This document shows positions 22,274 through 35,135 of a DNA stretch of 64,000 nt, piece after piece. Positions within the stretch are counted from its first letter, which is position 1, and every line of letters starts with the position of its first letter. A model generated the notes under the pieces. The model did no database searches. It was not told where the DNA came from and saw nothing but the letters and a program-made list of their open reading frames with translations. Source of the stretch: Lycorma delicatula (lineage: Eukaryota; Arthropoda; Insecta; Hemiptera; Fulgoridae); assembly GCF_047948215.1 (NCBI RefSeq), contig NC_134465.1, forward strand, positions 13,802,522 to 13,866,521. Reading direction: 5' to 3'. The translations under genes and the position numbers were made by a program.

Positions 22274-24446
22274 ATATAGCTGACTACTAGCTAATTAAGG
22301 CTCCAAGCGCTTTAATATGGTGGACAGGTACTTGTTGGCGTTCAGCGACCTACGCGTGGCAGCGAATTGCTGTCTATTCGCAATAAATTTCAATTTATGG
22401 ATGTCATATATATATTTTGTAGTCGACGGGATGCGCCTACCCGTTTTAGCAAATATATGAAAAGTGAGCGGTTGGGACACGTAAGCCGGTGGTGTATGCC
22501 ACCACGCTTAGTCCGCTCACTGTTTCGTGGCTCAGTAGACGTTTGTGGCGCAGACATTTGTTCGTATGCTTTAGGGCGACCAAACGGAATGGTGGCAGGT
22601 GAAATGCCAAGCACGGAATGACCAAACGGGAAAGTAAATAGGTCGGTCAAAAGAAATAATAAACTGAATACATAATTGTAAATAATCTGCGGAAAAGATT
22701 TTTTATTCAGACGTTTGTGCGTATTTATGATGGCCTGTGTCGGCTTTATAACCCTCGATCCCCAGCGACCCGTTTTCTTCTAACTCTGTAGGCAGATACA
22801 TACTACCTTCGAGGGGAAAGAATGTATTAAATTTTTGCGAATTCGTAAAGGGTGTTTGGTTAAAATAAAATTTTAAATCTTTACCGAAGCAAAAAAAGTT
22901 TTAAAAAAGTTGAAATTTTTTATCAAGATCACAAAAAATAAAATGTTATTTTATATTCATTCTTCGATAAAAAAAAATAATAATAATAAGTGCATTTTTA
23001 TTTATTTAGGTATATGTAGCTTCAGAAGAGTTTTTGCATTCATATTTTCTGCATTAATAGGCCTTCAAGTCGCTATAAAAATATTTTTTTCTCGTCCCAA
23101 TCCGATGGTCTGCGGTGTAAAAAAAATTTATTTACACTAAATTTAAATCCATCTCGAAAATTTAAATCCATCACCGAATTTAAAATGTAGTTTTATTTTT
23201 GTATAGTCCTTATTTCTATAACATTTCTTGAGAAAAAATTAGCCATTACTTTTCACCTCCTTCTAGAAACTTACAACTTTGTTTACACAGAATTAAGACT
23301 GTATCTGCATTTTTTAACGATTTTAAAAGTTATTTTTTAAATTTATTATGACCTAAACGCTTCCCCTTGGGTATGGAAGCCCGAAAAATGAAAAAAGAAA
23401 ATGCGTAATTTAACATTTTTATCTAATTAAATTGAAGATTATAATTCTTTTTGTTACGCAGGCTTAAATAGAACGTATTTTACTAAATTAAATTCTATTA
23501 AAAAAAAAAAAATTCGTCACAGTTTGTAGTTTCTCTACATAAACATTTACGATACGACACACAATTTTTACCAAAAGGTTCAACTTTTCCATTTTCTACC
23601 ATATTAAAAACGCTAATTTAGTTTAATCAATCAACGGCAAAGTTATCTGCATTTATAGGCAATAATTCTATTGTTTACATAAAGAAAAATCCTTTAGTCG
23701 AATAAAGATATGATTTATTTAAAATTGTACCGGTACTAAAAATATTTAAAATCGAAGCCGGAATTTAAAAAAAAAAAAAATCAAGACGTTAGCGATCGAT
23801 GACGTGCGACAATTTTATATACTATTGGATGCAAAAGATTTACGTTACGTACGTTGAAACAGAAAAATGTATCGGATTCGCGACAAAAGGTTCTAAAAAT
23901 ACACAATAAATGATAAATTGAACTTATTTTTCCAATGACAATACAGACCAAACCTTTTTTTTTTTAATTATAAGAACAAATAATCTTCTTATAGAAGAAA
24001 TTGTTAATAACGAATGGCTTTTCTCAACAGCCGCTCAAAGTATTTAAAAATTAAATGCGGAAATAGCAAAACACAAATATTAAAATTACTTGAATTTTGT
24101 ATAATTTCACGTCCGGAACAATGCCAAGCTCGATCCTCAGAACTTCAAATAACATCAAACGGGAAAAACAATTACGAAATTAAAAAGCGAAATATTCACA
24201 TCGCCGACTATTTTCCCATTCAAATTATCTGACCCGTCTCAAGATTGGAACAAAATGTTACCGGAAAGAAATGAATAATTCAGCCGTTAAATGCTAGCAT
24301 TAATGTATGTGAAGTAAAAATACATTCCAACACTTTCCTCAGACGGCTACTACTAAAACAAAATTTGAATTTACCATATTCACCTTAGTAAGCGGGGAAA
24401 ATAAATTTTTGCCATCCGGTATTTTTTTTTAGTCGACAGAACTACA

Positions 24447-24490
24447 GCTGGCCTCCGAGGCCGGGTGGTAATATATTTGTCTTTATCTGA
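24447..24490 (+). mobile_element. Possible SINE head fragment
   Basis: The segment from ggcctccgaggccgggtggt resembles the start of the SINE at 14181-14287 read on its own strand (ggcctccgtggcgcgaatgg). No B-box follows at the right distance, so this may be a broken copy or chance. Confidence 0.3.
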
Positions 24491-25579
24491 AAATTAGGAA
24501 CCTCTTTTACGTTCTAAAAATGACGGTACCTCATTCTTTTAGTAAGTAGGCATCGCAATCGGCAACCAGTAGTAAACTTTTACATATGCGTTTTTGTTAA
24601 GCGTAGCGAACTGTGAAAAACGGACGTTAAAAGCTAAACGGTCATTAACTTAGTAATTTATACATTAGTTTTAGCAACAAAAAAATGTCCATGTATAAAT
24701 GAAACGATGAAACAAAGGAGTCCGACTGGATCAATTATAAACTACAACGCCCCCTTTTCAAACGACTTGTTACTTAACTAAGGAATAGGGAATAACGCTG
24801 GCCGTCACCGACCTTCACCCTTACAACTGCTATCAAAAGGTCACCGCGAGTTGTTCCGACTACCGGATATTATTTCCTCTCGTTAGATAAGCGATTACCG
24901 ACAACAAATTCAATTCACCGTTACAAGGAACGACAATAATAAAACAGATCAAATTTTCATAATAATTAACGATCGATATATAAATCGCTACAGAATATAA
25001 AGAAAAACCGATATCAGAATCGAAGTAACAAAAAAAAGTAAATATTACGATTCCAAATTCGTTCAAACATTTTAACAAAAATATACGCTTTAAAAAAAGT
25101 AAGAGTAAAACCAAACGCGAAGAAATTAAAAGGATAAATGAAACTCGTAAAACCGGAATTATCTCCCTATTTGTTTTCGGTACAGCTTGCAGATGGTAAA
25201 ACATTTTTATGGAAAAATTAAGCGTTTCTCCGTAAAAGATATCGAACTTTCAGTAGACCGAATTTTAACGAGTATTAAAAATTAAAGAATCTATAAAGGT
25301 GAAAGCCGAAACATTTAATGCTGTTAAAACAAGATTCCAACCGCTCCGTTCGATAAAATTACGTATATAAAATCGACAGCCGAATATAAAGCGGTGAAGG
25401 AGTTAATACCGTATTATATTTTGCCGGTTTTAATACCTAGTAAATTATGAATAGGACCTGATCTAAATTCGAATAATTAACTTCGTAATTACGTAATTTT
25501 ATAAACGTAACTGAAAATGTATTATTATAAATTTCTAGTTTAGAAAAAATTAATTTAAAAAAAGATATTTTGAAATTTT

Positions 25580-25660
25580 TCCAAAGAGATGTCGATAATC
25601 GAACCGGGATCCGCACTTGAGGATCCCTTCAGCTGCCGAGACATCTTGTCTGCAATCGAT
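25580..25660 (-). mobile_element. Possible tRNA-like SINE head
   Basis: On the minus strand an A-box-like tcggcagctgaagg (complement of 25626-25639) is followed at roughly tRNA spacing by a B-box-like ggttcgatt (complement of 25597-25605). The tail is not recognisable. It is not a good tRNA gene. Confidence 0.35.
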
Positions 25661-27365
25661 GTGCGTTTTTAATACGACACAATAGAAACTATTCTGGAAA
25701 CTACAAATTGAAATTACATTATTTATATAGACGATCGGTTTAGGTTTACACAAAAGAAAATAAATAAACAGGATTTAAAATTTCACAAGCGGAAAAAAGT
25801 TCGATCAAAATAAAACATCAGAAGGAAATAATACACGCATCTGTTGTACTGTAATACATCGTTACATGGCTGCGCCACTAGTCACTGTATACAACCGGGC
25901 TTGTGCCGCATATTGTAATACGGGCACAAACGCAGCTCTAGAGGCCGCCAGCTCTGTTAATATACAATGTTGCCGATTTTCCTTAGCGACGATTCGAGGC
26001 GTGGTGTTTACGACGTTGTCGGATTCACTTATCACCGCACTCCTGTTAGAATAGAAAGCGTTAAACCAAACATAACGATATAAAATAAACCTCGACACTG
26101 TTCTCGAATCGATGTAATACAACCGCGCGCGACCGCTATCGTTGTTAACGTATTACGTTACGTACCCCTCTCTTCTTTTTTTTTTGCAACATAATATAAT
26201 TTTATATTATTTATACGCTTCGACGAAGAAACAAAAATTCTAAACAACGTTTTACGATTTCATTAAATACAATCTCTTTAAAAAATTACAATTAACTATA
26301 ATTAAACGATTTTCACATACCCTAAGGCGGCTTGATACATTATAATAATAACAAAAATGCAAATTTAGAAATTAAGATTAAGATGACGAACTAAATCGTC
26401 ACACAAAATAACAGAATATAAAAGTAATAAGATATCGCTTCGCTTATAAATATATACAAATAAAACGGCGATAAAAAGATACAAAAATACGGATTACAGA
26501 TAAACACTGAATATCTGAGTAAATTCTACAACGCACAGCTAGGAGAAACATAACTAAGAGCAACGGGCACCTTGTATCGCTATACATTTGGAGAAACGAA
26601 AACCTAATATTAAAAATTCCTTTTCTGTAAATTTAAAATTAACCGAATTTATAATTTAAAGTTCTCATACATCTCGTTAAAATTCTTACAATATTTCGTA
26701 TTTCTGAATGAAACATTTCAAATTACGCCGGGAGGGGGACTAACGGAATCTGACAAAAACCTGAATAAATACAAAGCCGTACGTGAAATTGGAAACGAGT
26801 CGAGAAAAATTCTGTTGAATGTCAATATAAGAAATAATACATTTAATTTTACGGCAAAAGTGTTATGTAAATTCCATCCCGACAGTTTACCCAATGGAAA
26901 CCCGTCACTTAATTGCGTCCCGCCTTATAAAACAAAAGTCGCTTTTTAATTCCGTTTAAAAAAAATATTCCGTGAAAAAAAAATTAATCAAATCCGACTG
27001 GAGATCATATAAAACAAACCCTAAAATTATTTTACCCCAAAATTTTACTTTAATAAAACGACAAGTTTGAACTTTAATAAATCCCTTAACAATACCGGAA
27101 AAACTGCACTTCTTTCTCTTTTTTTAAATTAAGAAGTATATTTTTTAAATCGACGTGAAACATGCGAACAAGATTCTAAAAAAATGATACCCAAAGTTAC
27201 CCTCAAAACTAATCGTTTCTCGTTATTATCACCGAATTTTGTAATTTTTCGACCGACGGTTTTCCATTTATTGACTATTATTCAAATAACCGCTAGTTAA
27301 ATCAAGAGTCAGAATAATAAACATATATAAAAAATTTTAAAAACGGCTATCATCAAGTGGAAAAT

Positions 27366-27509
27366 TGAACGATTATTTTTTTTTTGTCCTCAGTCATTTG
27401 ACTGGTTTGATGCAGCTCTCCAAGATTCCCTATCTAGTGCTAGTCGTTTCATTTCAGTATACCCTCTACATTCTACATCCCTAACATGATTATATCCCTG
27501 AACGATTAT
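27366..27509 (-). mobile_element. Severely truncated LINE tail with 11-bp target duplication
   Basis: tgaacgattat occurs at 27366-27376 and at 27499-27509. Between them, on the minus strand, lie about 110 bases matching the last codons and 3' end of the LINE at 1989-2605 (complement of ccagtcaaatgactgaggac plus an A run at 27377-27385). The copy diverges from the 1989 copy at only a few sites. The duplication and the tail orientation are both as expected for target-primed insertion. It is a second insertion of the same family with nearly all of the element missing. Confidence 0.88.
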
Positions 27510-29599
27510 ATAAAAAAAAAATGATATAAATATATTACGACATACAGATGAAGAACAATACACCTATCTCAAGTCGGTCATATTGTCTTAGGAATAGTGG
27601 TCCACAATGTTTTACTACTATTTCCTTTCCGTATCGAATACTTAAGGTTATTTTTTTAAATATTCTTGGAAGCAAGTTCAACCCGTAGAAGTAAAGATTT
27701 ACTTTTAATTATTAAACTTTTTTTTTAAAATTCAGTTTAAAAACCTAAACCTAAAGTTTCAAACGTAACCGTTCCTTATTAAAATATGGGTTTTTGCAAG
27801 GAAAATGAGAATCGACAACCGGCTAAAAAATAGTTGGTGTATTTTTAGAATATTTTTTACCCTTTTCACTCGACTGTAAACTCGTGTTACAAAAACAGAT
27901 TACGCAATTTCATCGCATTTATTAGATATCTTCAAAATAATGAAAGAAAATCAACGAGATTAAAATAAGATCTTGATATTTTATCCTTATTATGAAGTAA
28001 AATTAAGCGATCCAAAGAAATAACTCCAAACTAAAAGGAAAGAAACGGCTGTAATATATTCAATTAACAAATAACCTTCAAATTAAATAAACTTTTAATA
28101 TAAATCCCATACCGTTAAAATAAAACGGTTAAAATAAAACGAGTGTAATGATTAATTTGTGTGCGTGTGTGTGTCTGTGTGTGTGCGTGCGCGCGCAGTT
28201 GACAGTAAGAATGAACGCATTAATTTTTACGGTAAGGAACGAACAGTTGATATGGAGTATCAAGAAAGAGGAAGAGCGACTCTATCAACGAGATGAGTGA
28301 GAGAGAGCGATGGATGAGGTGTGAATGCGTTTAATTGGAGGTCAGGTCAGTTAAACTACAACACATGACAAGAAAGTCATCGTAACATGTATGACGTCAT
28401 CAAAGAAATATCCAGAACAGCAAACCCGGCCGACAAGCGAGCTCAACAGCTCTCTTGAGCGGTAGTAGGTATAATACAAGTTTTAGCGACAAGCTACGAT
28501 GATGTTATATGCAATAACCTAGACGGCTGACCGCTATTTACAACTTTACAACGCCGAATAGCCGCATAAATTACAATCGCTAAACATCTAATCGCATCTT
28601 GTTCCCTTAATCTACTCGACGACAAAACAACCGTTTCAGAAACGCGGCACAAATAATATGTCCACTCACAAGCGCAAATAAATTGCACCTGTTTTAACTG
28701 CATTCGGTGTAGTTAAACTGATAATTCTCGACAATTCGCATAACGTACCGCACATTTTTTATACGTAAAATATATACATACACAACTGTAACATAAAAAT
28801 ACCGTTATAAAAAAATTCGTGAATTTTTATTATCAGCCCTGCTGTTTTCAATTGGATATTTTGAGGTTCCTCGAGTTTAAAAAAAAGCTAGGGTATATTT
28901 AATTCAAGATATATCGTTCAGAGCCGGTATCTGAATCGCTTAATATTAACCTTTAACGTTTTAAAGTACATAAACTTTTTAAGTATTAAGTTTGGTATAC
29001 GCGTGACGATGATGCTTTTGATTTATTTATTAAAACCGTGAACACTTCTACTTTAACGAAACGTGAAAAATGAACCTCGATTAACACCTTAGCTTGCAAG
29101 AAATAAACAAAAAGAGAATTCATATAGATAAAATTTAACTTCTTCCTGTTTTACTGACACGAGTGTCTACAGGTGAAACCCGAGAAACCGAAGTTTATAC
29201 ATTTCCACGGGAGAACGCACGCGAATAGATAATATTCGATAGTAGGAGACGATCAAAACGGCGTGATTTCATCAACGACTGCAATATTGGCGAACGTAGT
29301 TCTCATAACCGATTATCATCGCTTTGTTGTAGAATTCTTCGGATCCGCGGTCGCGCAGGGTGATTAATTTTTAAGTAAAAAAAAGAAGAAGCCGATAATT
29401 TTTGTCAGAAGGAAATGGATTCTCCGATTTCTTTCAGTTGTTGTAGGTATCGATCGAAGGCACATTAACGGTCTTTCTGGATATATTCCTGTTCTTGTCG
29501 CTTTGCGGCAAGAACGTCAGTGTGTATCTCGGTAACAGGCCAAACAGTTATCAAAAACCGGCCTGCGCGACTTAACATAGCAAGAGAAAACGATATCTC
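27510..29599. other. Intergenic with a GT-rich microsatellite and a CRE-like site
   Basis: A (GT)n-type repeat with GC variants covers about 28158-28197. A consensus tgacgtca site lies at 28392-28399 in a slightly GC-richer patch (28360-28480). No gene is recognised. Confidence 0.45.
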
Positions 29600-29906
29600 A
29601 AAAGATATTACTGTGGCGGTAAGTACACAGTTTCATACTTTCGATTGAAAACTACATGGAAAAACCGTTGTGAATCCCGATCGTCAGTTAAGCTAAGTTT
29701 TGTCACCGCATATATGCCTAACTTAATAACACGATAGCAACGATGTGAGCTGGCGCACCGTATACGGACCGCGCTGATACAGCATCGCTCCCACCGTACA
29801 GATGACCGCGCAGTTCTCCCACCATAGCGCCGCTGCACTCTCAAGCTCCAATAAAAGAGCGTGAACGAGAGTGAATTTTCAATTGATCGTCGACCACCAC
29901 CTGGAG

Positions 29907-30179
29907 ATGACTAAGAAGAAGATGGAAGCAGACGGAAGAAGTTCCTTGGCCTCTTCAGCGAGGGACCTCCCGGCGGATTCCAATATCCCCGCCGGAGCAG
30001 CAGGCTTGGCCGGTCCGCCGAGGGAGCCGCTGGACGCGAACGCTTCCTTCCCGCTCCAGCTCACCGGGCTTCAATCGCCCTGGCCGGCGAACAGCAGCGG
30101 GAGCCGGCCCAGAGTGGAATCGCTCGGGGAGAACGACCGACACTGCGGGACTCTGGGTGCCAGCACTGCCACGCTGTAG
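29907..30179 (+). CDS. Unrecognised GC-rich ORF, candidate 5' part of a host gene
   Basis: An ATG at 29907 (context ggagATGa) opens a 90-codon frame that starts MTKKKMEADGRSSLASS and continues through a Pro-, Ala-, Gly- and Ser-rich stretch (AGLAGPPREPLD, GLQSPWPANSSGSRP). Third codon positions are mostly G or C, quite unlike the AT-rich surroundings, which favours a real coding exon. The composition suggests a disordered region; I see no domain, signal peptide or membrane segment. The frame stops at TAG 30177-30179 while another open frame begins at 30157 in the +1 phase and carries on for 600 bases. The two could be one protein broken by a single-base change, an upstream ORF plus a main ORF, or parts separated by splicing. 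I do not recognise the protein. Confidence 0.45.
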   Translation: MTKKKMEADGRSSLASSARDLPADSNIPAGAAGLAGPPREPLDANASFPLQLTGLQSPWPANSSGSRPRVESLGENDRHCGTLGASTATL

Positions 30180-30222
30180 TCGGAACCCAACTGCCGCTGA
30201 GGGGAAGCCCGGTCTGACTTCA

Positions 30223-30765
30223 ATGGACGAGCCGCAAATCCCCGACTTCGCCGGAGACCAGCTTCCGGATCCAACACCTCTTCTCAGAGCTAACGCAAAA
30301 AAAGGCCCTTTTCAGGGCCACCACAAGGTTATGAATTACGAGCCGAAGAAGCCATTCGACGACAACAGCCCTTCTCAAGGCTACCAAAAGGTTAGCGACT
30401 ACAACGACCTGTTGAAGCCAATCGACGACAAAAACGACCCTTTTCAGGGCTACCATAAAGTGCCACGTGCCGTCGAAGCCATGCGGCGACAGTTTATACA
30501 GGAGCTAACAGAACAGCATGAACGAACTAACATCAACGAAGAAAGCGTTCGCGATCTTTCGTCGGTTTTTCTGCGAGTCATCAAAGGAAGTTCGTCTTTT
30601 ATAAGAACCAAGATCGCTTCTCCTCCAAGTTCGCTTCAGTATAAACGCGGGACGAGCATTCGCCACGACAAGTTCGCCAGCAAACGGCTTGCGTCCTGCT
30701 CTAGATTTTATTCGGTTTTTGGTACGTTTAGCGAGCGTATTTTGTTTAGTTCTTGTGTTTCGTGA
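30223..30765 (+). CDS. Unrecognised host-gene candidate with three tandem QGxxKV peptide repeats
   Basis: The frame is open from 30157; the first ATG is at 30223 (MDEPQIPDFAGDQLPDPTPL) and the stop is TGA at 30763-30765, giving 180 residues. Three tandem copies of a motif P-[FS]-Q-G-[HY]-[HQ]-K-V start at 30306, 30369 and 30438, with units of 21 and 23 codons that also share KP-[FI]-DD. A basic helical-looking stretch follows (AVEAMRRQFIQELTEQHERT). The last 50 codons are less gene-like, so the true exon may end earlier at a splice donor that I could not place with confidence. An acceptor-like tttttcag lies at 31253-31260. No family is recognised. Confidence 0.5.
   Translation: MDEPQIPDFAGDQLPDPTPLLRANAKKGPFQGHHKVMNYEPKKPFDDNSPSQGYQKVSDYNDLLKPIDDKNDPFQGYHKVPRAVEAMRRQFIQELTEQHERTNINEESVRDLSSVFLRVIKGSSSFIRTKIASPPSSLQYKRGTSIRHDKFASKRLASCSRFYSVFGTFSERILFSSCVS
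30306..30461 (+). repeat. In-frame tandem repeat, two full units plus a partial third
   Basis: Units begin at 30306, 30369 and 30438 with ccctt(t/c)tca(g/a)ggc and are similar at the DNA level as well as in the peptide. Lengths of 63 and 69 bases keep the reading frame, which suggests growth by duplication under coding constraint. Confidence 0.65.
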
Positions 30766-32142
30766 CTTTTTTTATACCGTATATGCTAGCGCTTATGAAA
30801 CCCTGCAGACCGGCGATACAAACGTTCCGACGATCGCGTTTCAGTAAAACTTCAGACGATCAGATTTTCCTCTTTATCTTCAACCCCGCGATCGAGTACT
30901 GAAGCGGGGTTCGTTAGGAACTACACGCTAAGTTTCTCTCGGTATACAGGTACATAGAACGGGACCGAACGGTAGGAAACTCGTGCAAGCGTATCGCTTA
31001 CGCTCGTACGCTCCAGTGTAAACCTAATTTTAGAAAGAGTACAGCCGTTTCACACGAACGTAAGAACATATGCAAACTTTATACACGTCTGTACTGTGTA
31101 CTATGCGATTACAAATACTAAAAAATTATTGTAGTAAAAAGAAAATTTACTTCTCTATCGTTTAAGCAGACTTACTATCATCGTAATGTAATACTTTAAC
31201 GGTGCGCAACAACTTTCATTAAACAAGCATAAATTACATCACTTTAATTTTGTTTTTCAGAGACAAGTCGTTCGCGTGTATATTAATCAGTCCGTTTGAC
31301 CGTTTTTCCCCGATGGATAGTTAATCACCGGCTCTTTCATCGTGTTATACATTTTTTGCAGTTTCTTCACATATTTTATTACGTTTTACCGCTTATGAAA
31401 TTTGTAGGTATAAAATTTTATAAATGCGCGCGCGTGTGTTTTCTTTTATTCAACACGGTTTATTTTCTAACGATTTAACTTGGTTTAAATTAGTTCTTGT
31501 TGTGTTCAAGAGTATTTTGTTTTATCGCTTCATCGTTTACCTATTTTTATTTTTTATTTTATCCGATTTGTTATTCATTTCTTTATAGTTTATTTAAAAT
31601 TTTAATTTGTGATCTCAAAGATCTTTTTGACAGGTAAGCTGTGGTTTCGCTGCATTTATATTTAAATGAATCATATATATATATGCGCGCACGTTTGTGC
31701 ACGTTTAGAAGAAATATTCAACCGTTAAGAATTCTGAAAAATTTATTACCACATCACTGAAATATTAAATGTAATATTAAAAAATAATAAAAACTTTAAG
31801 CTATCGGAAAAAACTAATATTTTTTTCAAAACTTAACGTCCTCTAATGTCGTGGCAATATTATAACAAAGTATAAAATGATTTTGTTAAAATAAAATTTA
31901 AAAAAAAGATCAAAATCTCGTGATCTTTGATCATATAATCGTTCAAGAGAAGAAATAAAGGGAAAAAGATAGAAAGAAACGCGGAGTAATAAACGGCGAG
32001 AAAGAGAAGACTTAGCCCTCCCTCAATCCCATCGTAACCGGTTCATATCGTGAACTTTTCAATCCGTGCAACTTTCCATGCGCACTTTTGTTATTATTGC
32101 ATTATTATCTTTCATGTTTCTTCTTATACACTGTGACCAATA

Positions 32143-32182
<40 letters not shown>

Positions 32183-34400
32183 TATGAGACAAAGGCAATG
32201 ACTTAAGAGGGAAATCCCATCCGTAGATCTTTTGCTCGACGAAAACACGACTCCAAGATCCAGTATAGTTGGAAGTATTGAGCAAACCAAACTTAAAAAA
32301 AAAAGTTATCCAATAATACATTGATTTGACCGATAAAACGGCCGTGATACAGTTTTAATGTAAAATTGAAAGAGAAAAAGGATGCAGAAGCCTCTTTATC
32401 TTTGTTAAAATAACAACAACCAAAACTGCAAACCGGCATAAGAAATTAAACAAGGTAAAATAAGCGGCGAATATTTTTTATCGGGTTTCACTTTCAGACT
32501 ATTTTAAATCAAGTCAAACCTCGTTAAAACGGTTAACATCTAATTCAACAAAATTTACAGATACTTTGCAAAATCGCTATAACATTACACACACTGCCGC
32601 AGATCAGACGATTTATTTATTTGACATGGAAGAAAGCATTCAGTTTTATTAATCGTTATGCGATTAACAAATTAATTTAATATGCTATTAATTATATATT
32701 GATAATTATTAATAATAATTAATATAATAAATAATAATTGTAATTAATATTAATAATATTATATTAATATTATTATTATAAATAATAATTATTAATTACA
32801 CGCTATTCATTTATTAAGCTAATAAATTAATTTTGGAATCTACCTTCTACAATACATATAAAAACAATTTCCTTTCTTCTACAGCTTGGTAACGCGTAAA
32901 TCATGTTACAATATCGGCAAGAATAAGGGAATTTTAGATAATTCTACGTCTTCGTGGTTTCTTAAGAGTTTCAGATTTGGTTTAAACAAAACCCGATTGC
33001 GTTTCAAGTACCGCCGAAAGAAATAATCCGGTTAGAATAAATCTGTAGTCCTCGCAAAGCCATTATACTCCCGTAATTTTACAAATACATCATTTTAAAG
33101 ATGAATCGCACCGATCGGGTACAGCTTCATTCTTCCGTGAAACTATAAGGTTATTCAAATTCATTAATTAACGACCGGACTCTGACGATTTAAATTTTTT
33201 AACGAACACCTAGTGCCGCATTAAAGTACCGCTATTTTTTCAAATAGCGGTAAGTCAAAGTGGAGCTAGCGGACAGAATTTGAGACTTAATATAAAAAAC
33301 GATACTATTTTTACCGCTGCACTCATCTCTCTGTTTCTATCGTCTATTAGCTCTCGGTTTTGTAATATCAAACCGATACCGGATTTTTCTTAACGACCTA
33401 TAATAACCGACAAGGATTGAACGATTACACCGTGCGATCGTCCGTGAACGGTTTTTATTTTTTACGGCCTCCTTTTTATTATTATTATTATTATTATTTT
33501 ACACTTACACGTATCGCAATACGATTGCGTAAAAATATTATGCTGGAAAAAAAGTTTAACGATTAATCCTATTAGTTAAAGCGCGTTCCAATCCTTCGAT
33601 ATAACACTTCTCGCTGACGTTTAACTCTAAAATTCGACGCGCTTGTTCATCGGAGAGTAATAAATAAAAAAATAAAAAATATCGGTACATGGTCTGAATC
33701 TTTCTTAAAGGCTTTAGAAAGCGGTTTACACCGCAAACACGTACAAAAACGAAACGCATCAGCGCATTACGCATAACATACTGTCATACAGCACACCCGA
33801 AATCTTCCTAAACATCTTTAGAATGCCGCCCCCAAGAATTTCAGAGAGCGGTTCGTTTTACAACCGTCTGATCGTTTAGAACTGCATTCGACAAACTTGT
33901 AAATGCCAGCTCGAATGTCTAACTTCAATAAAAAATGCAAAAGCTCTCACCCGTATTCTTGGAGTAATTAATCCAAAAAAATAATTAAGATTATTCAACG
34001 ACAAAAAAAAATTGAAAATAGATAGTATCAGCGCTAGTAGTGTAAAGGTAGATGCAAAGAATAATTTTATTAAAAATCATTTTAGATAAATGACCGATTG
34101 AAAAACAAATCGCCTCCGTTTTCGTAGAAATAATAATACACAGTAAGTGTTCTGCCGGCAAATATCCGAAATTTTGTACGACAGTTGTAGAACGTTCTTT
34201 ATTATGCAACGGTCTTTCGACGGCTCAGTAATCGAGTCGCCGTCGTATTTAAACCTGTAGCGATAATTAAATTCCAGAACAAAGGTACGGGATTTTCTCA
34301 TTAATATTAGTACCTTCTCGATCGTTAAAAACTAACGTTATAAAATTAATAATAATTACGGAGAAAAAATGTACGAATGCGTAGCGTAAAATAGGAAATC
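30766..34400. other. Intergenic or intronic, with microsatellites and an almost pure A/T tract
   Basis: A T-rich stretch runs from about 31290 to 31660. A mixed (TTA)n/(TA)n microsatellite covers 32141-32185 and an (ATT)n run covers 33476-33497. An almost G/C-free tract covers 32668-32799. No gene is recognised; if the ORFs at 29.9-30.8 kb are a first exon, part of this could be its intron. Confidence 0.45.
32668..32799. repeat. Almost pure A/T tract
   Basis: About 130 bases composed of TAAT/ATTA/AATAAT words with only two interior bases that are not A or T. There is no single repeat period, unlike the neighbouring microsatellites. Confidence 0.8.
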
Positions 34401-34403
34401 AAG

Positions 34404-34949
34404 TTGATACCGCGCAACGACAGATGTACAAAGGAGAAAAACCGGGCCGGATTCTTAATCGGTCGGTCGATGTCAAACTACTACAAAAATATTATATTAC
34501 CGATGACCCCTGACGAAAGGGATCTACTACGTTGGCGCGGCGGAGGGGTGGAACGAGTAAGAGATCGGGGGTCGGCCTGTCATCAGCTGAGCCGACATAC
34601 ACACGTGAACACACGAGTGCAGTGCAGTAGTAGTGAATGGTTTTGGCGGTACTCGATCGACCTTGACCTCAGATACGCTGTACGCGCGCGTGCACAAACA
34701 CAAGCGCGCGCGCTTTCGCACAAAAACATACATAAGCGACACCTTACCTACAACGCAGACGTCGTCACTGTAAGCGAAGTCACCGACCGGAATGCACTTA
34801 TCTCCTATTTTTCTCCCCACCCTGAACTCGTTCGTTACACGACTATTAATACACGCTCACGAGAAACCGCGCGGTTAGGCCGGCGAGATAACGAGTTCGC
34901 GATAGGCTACCGAATCGTACAATTCCTAAGGAAAAACTTCGAAAATTAA
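34404..34949 (+). other. GC- and CpG-rich patch with a 181-codon open frame of uncertain meaning
   Basis: A frame opens at 34404 with a non-ATG start and stays open to TAA at 34947-34949; internal ATGs exist (for example at about 34470). The protein is rich in Arg, Ser and Thr and shows no recognisable domain. The DNA holds alternating purine-pyrimidine words (gcgcgcg, cacacac), so the open frame may be a by-product of composition. It could be a promoter or first exon, but nothing decides it. Confidence 0.25.
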
Positions 34950-35099
34950 ATCGTTATCTATGTCCGTAAATTTTTTAACGCTAATATAATGTTAATTTTG
35001 TATCAAGTCGTGACTGAAATAATACAGACTAAAAAGCAATTAAAATAATGAATTAAAACATCGTTAAAATATTTATTTCAAACCGGTTTGAAATAATTT

Positions 35100-35135
<36 letters not shown>

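Larger units (their letters stand above)
22274..27365. other. Long intergenic stretch with at most degraded SINE pieces
   Basis: About 5 kb without a recognisable gene. Possible SINE heads at 24447-24490 and 25580-25660 are listed separately. A somewhat GC-richer patch at 25860-26060 has a 62-codon ATG frame without any family similarity. The rest is AT-rich with short chance frames. Confidence 0.45.

Noticed and set aside
25862..26122. Overlapping open frames on both strands (62 and 86 codons)
   Set aside because: Slightly GC-richer DNA keeps both strands open; neither protein shows a domain or a credible gene structure.
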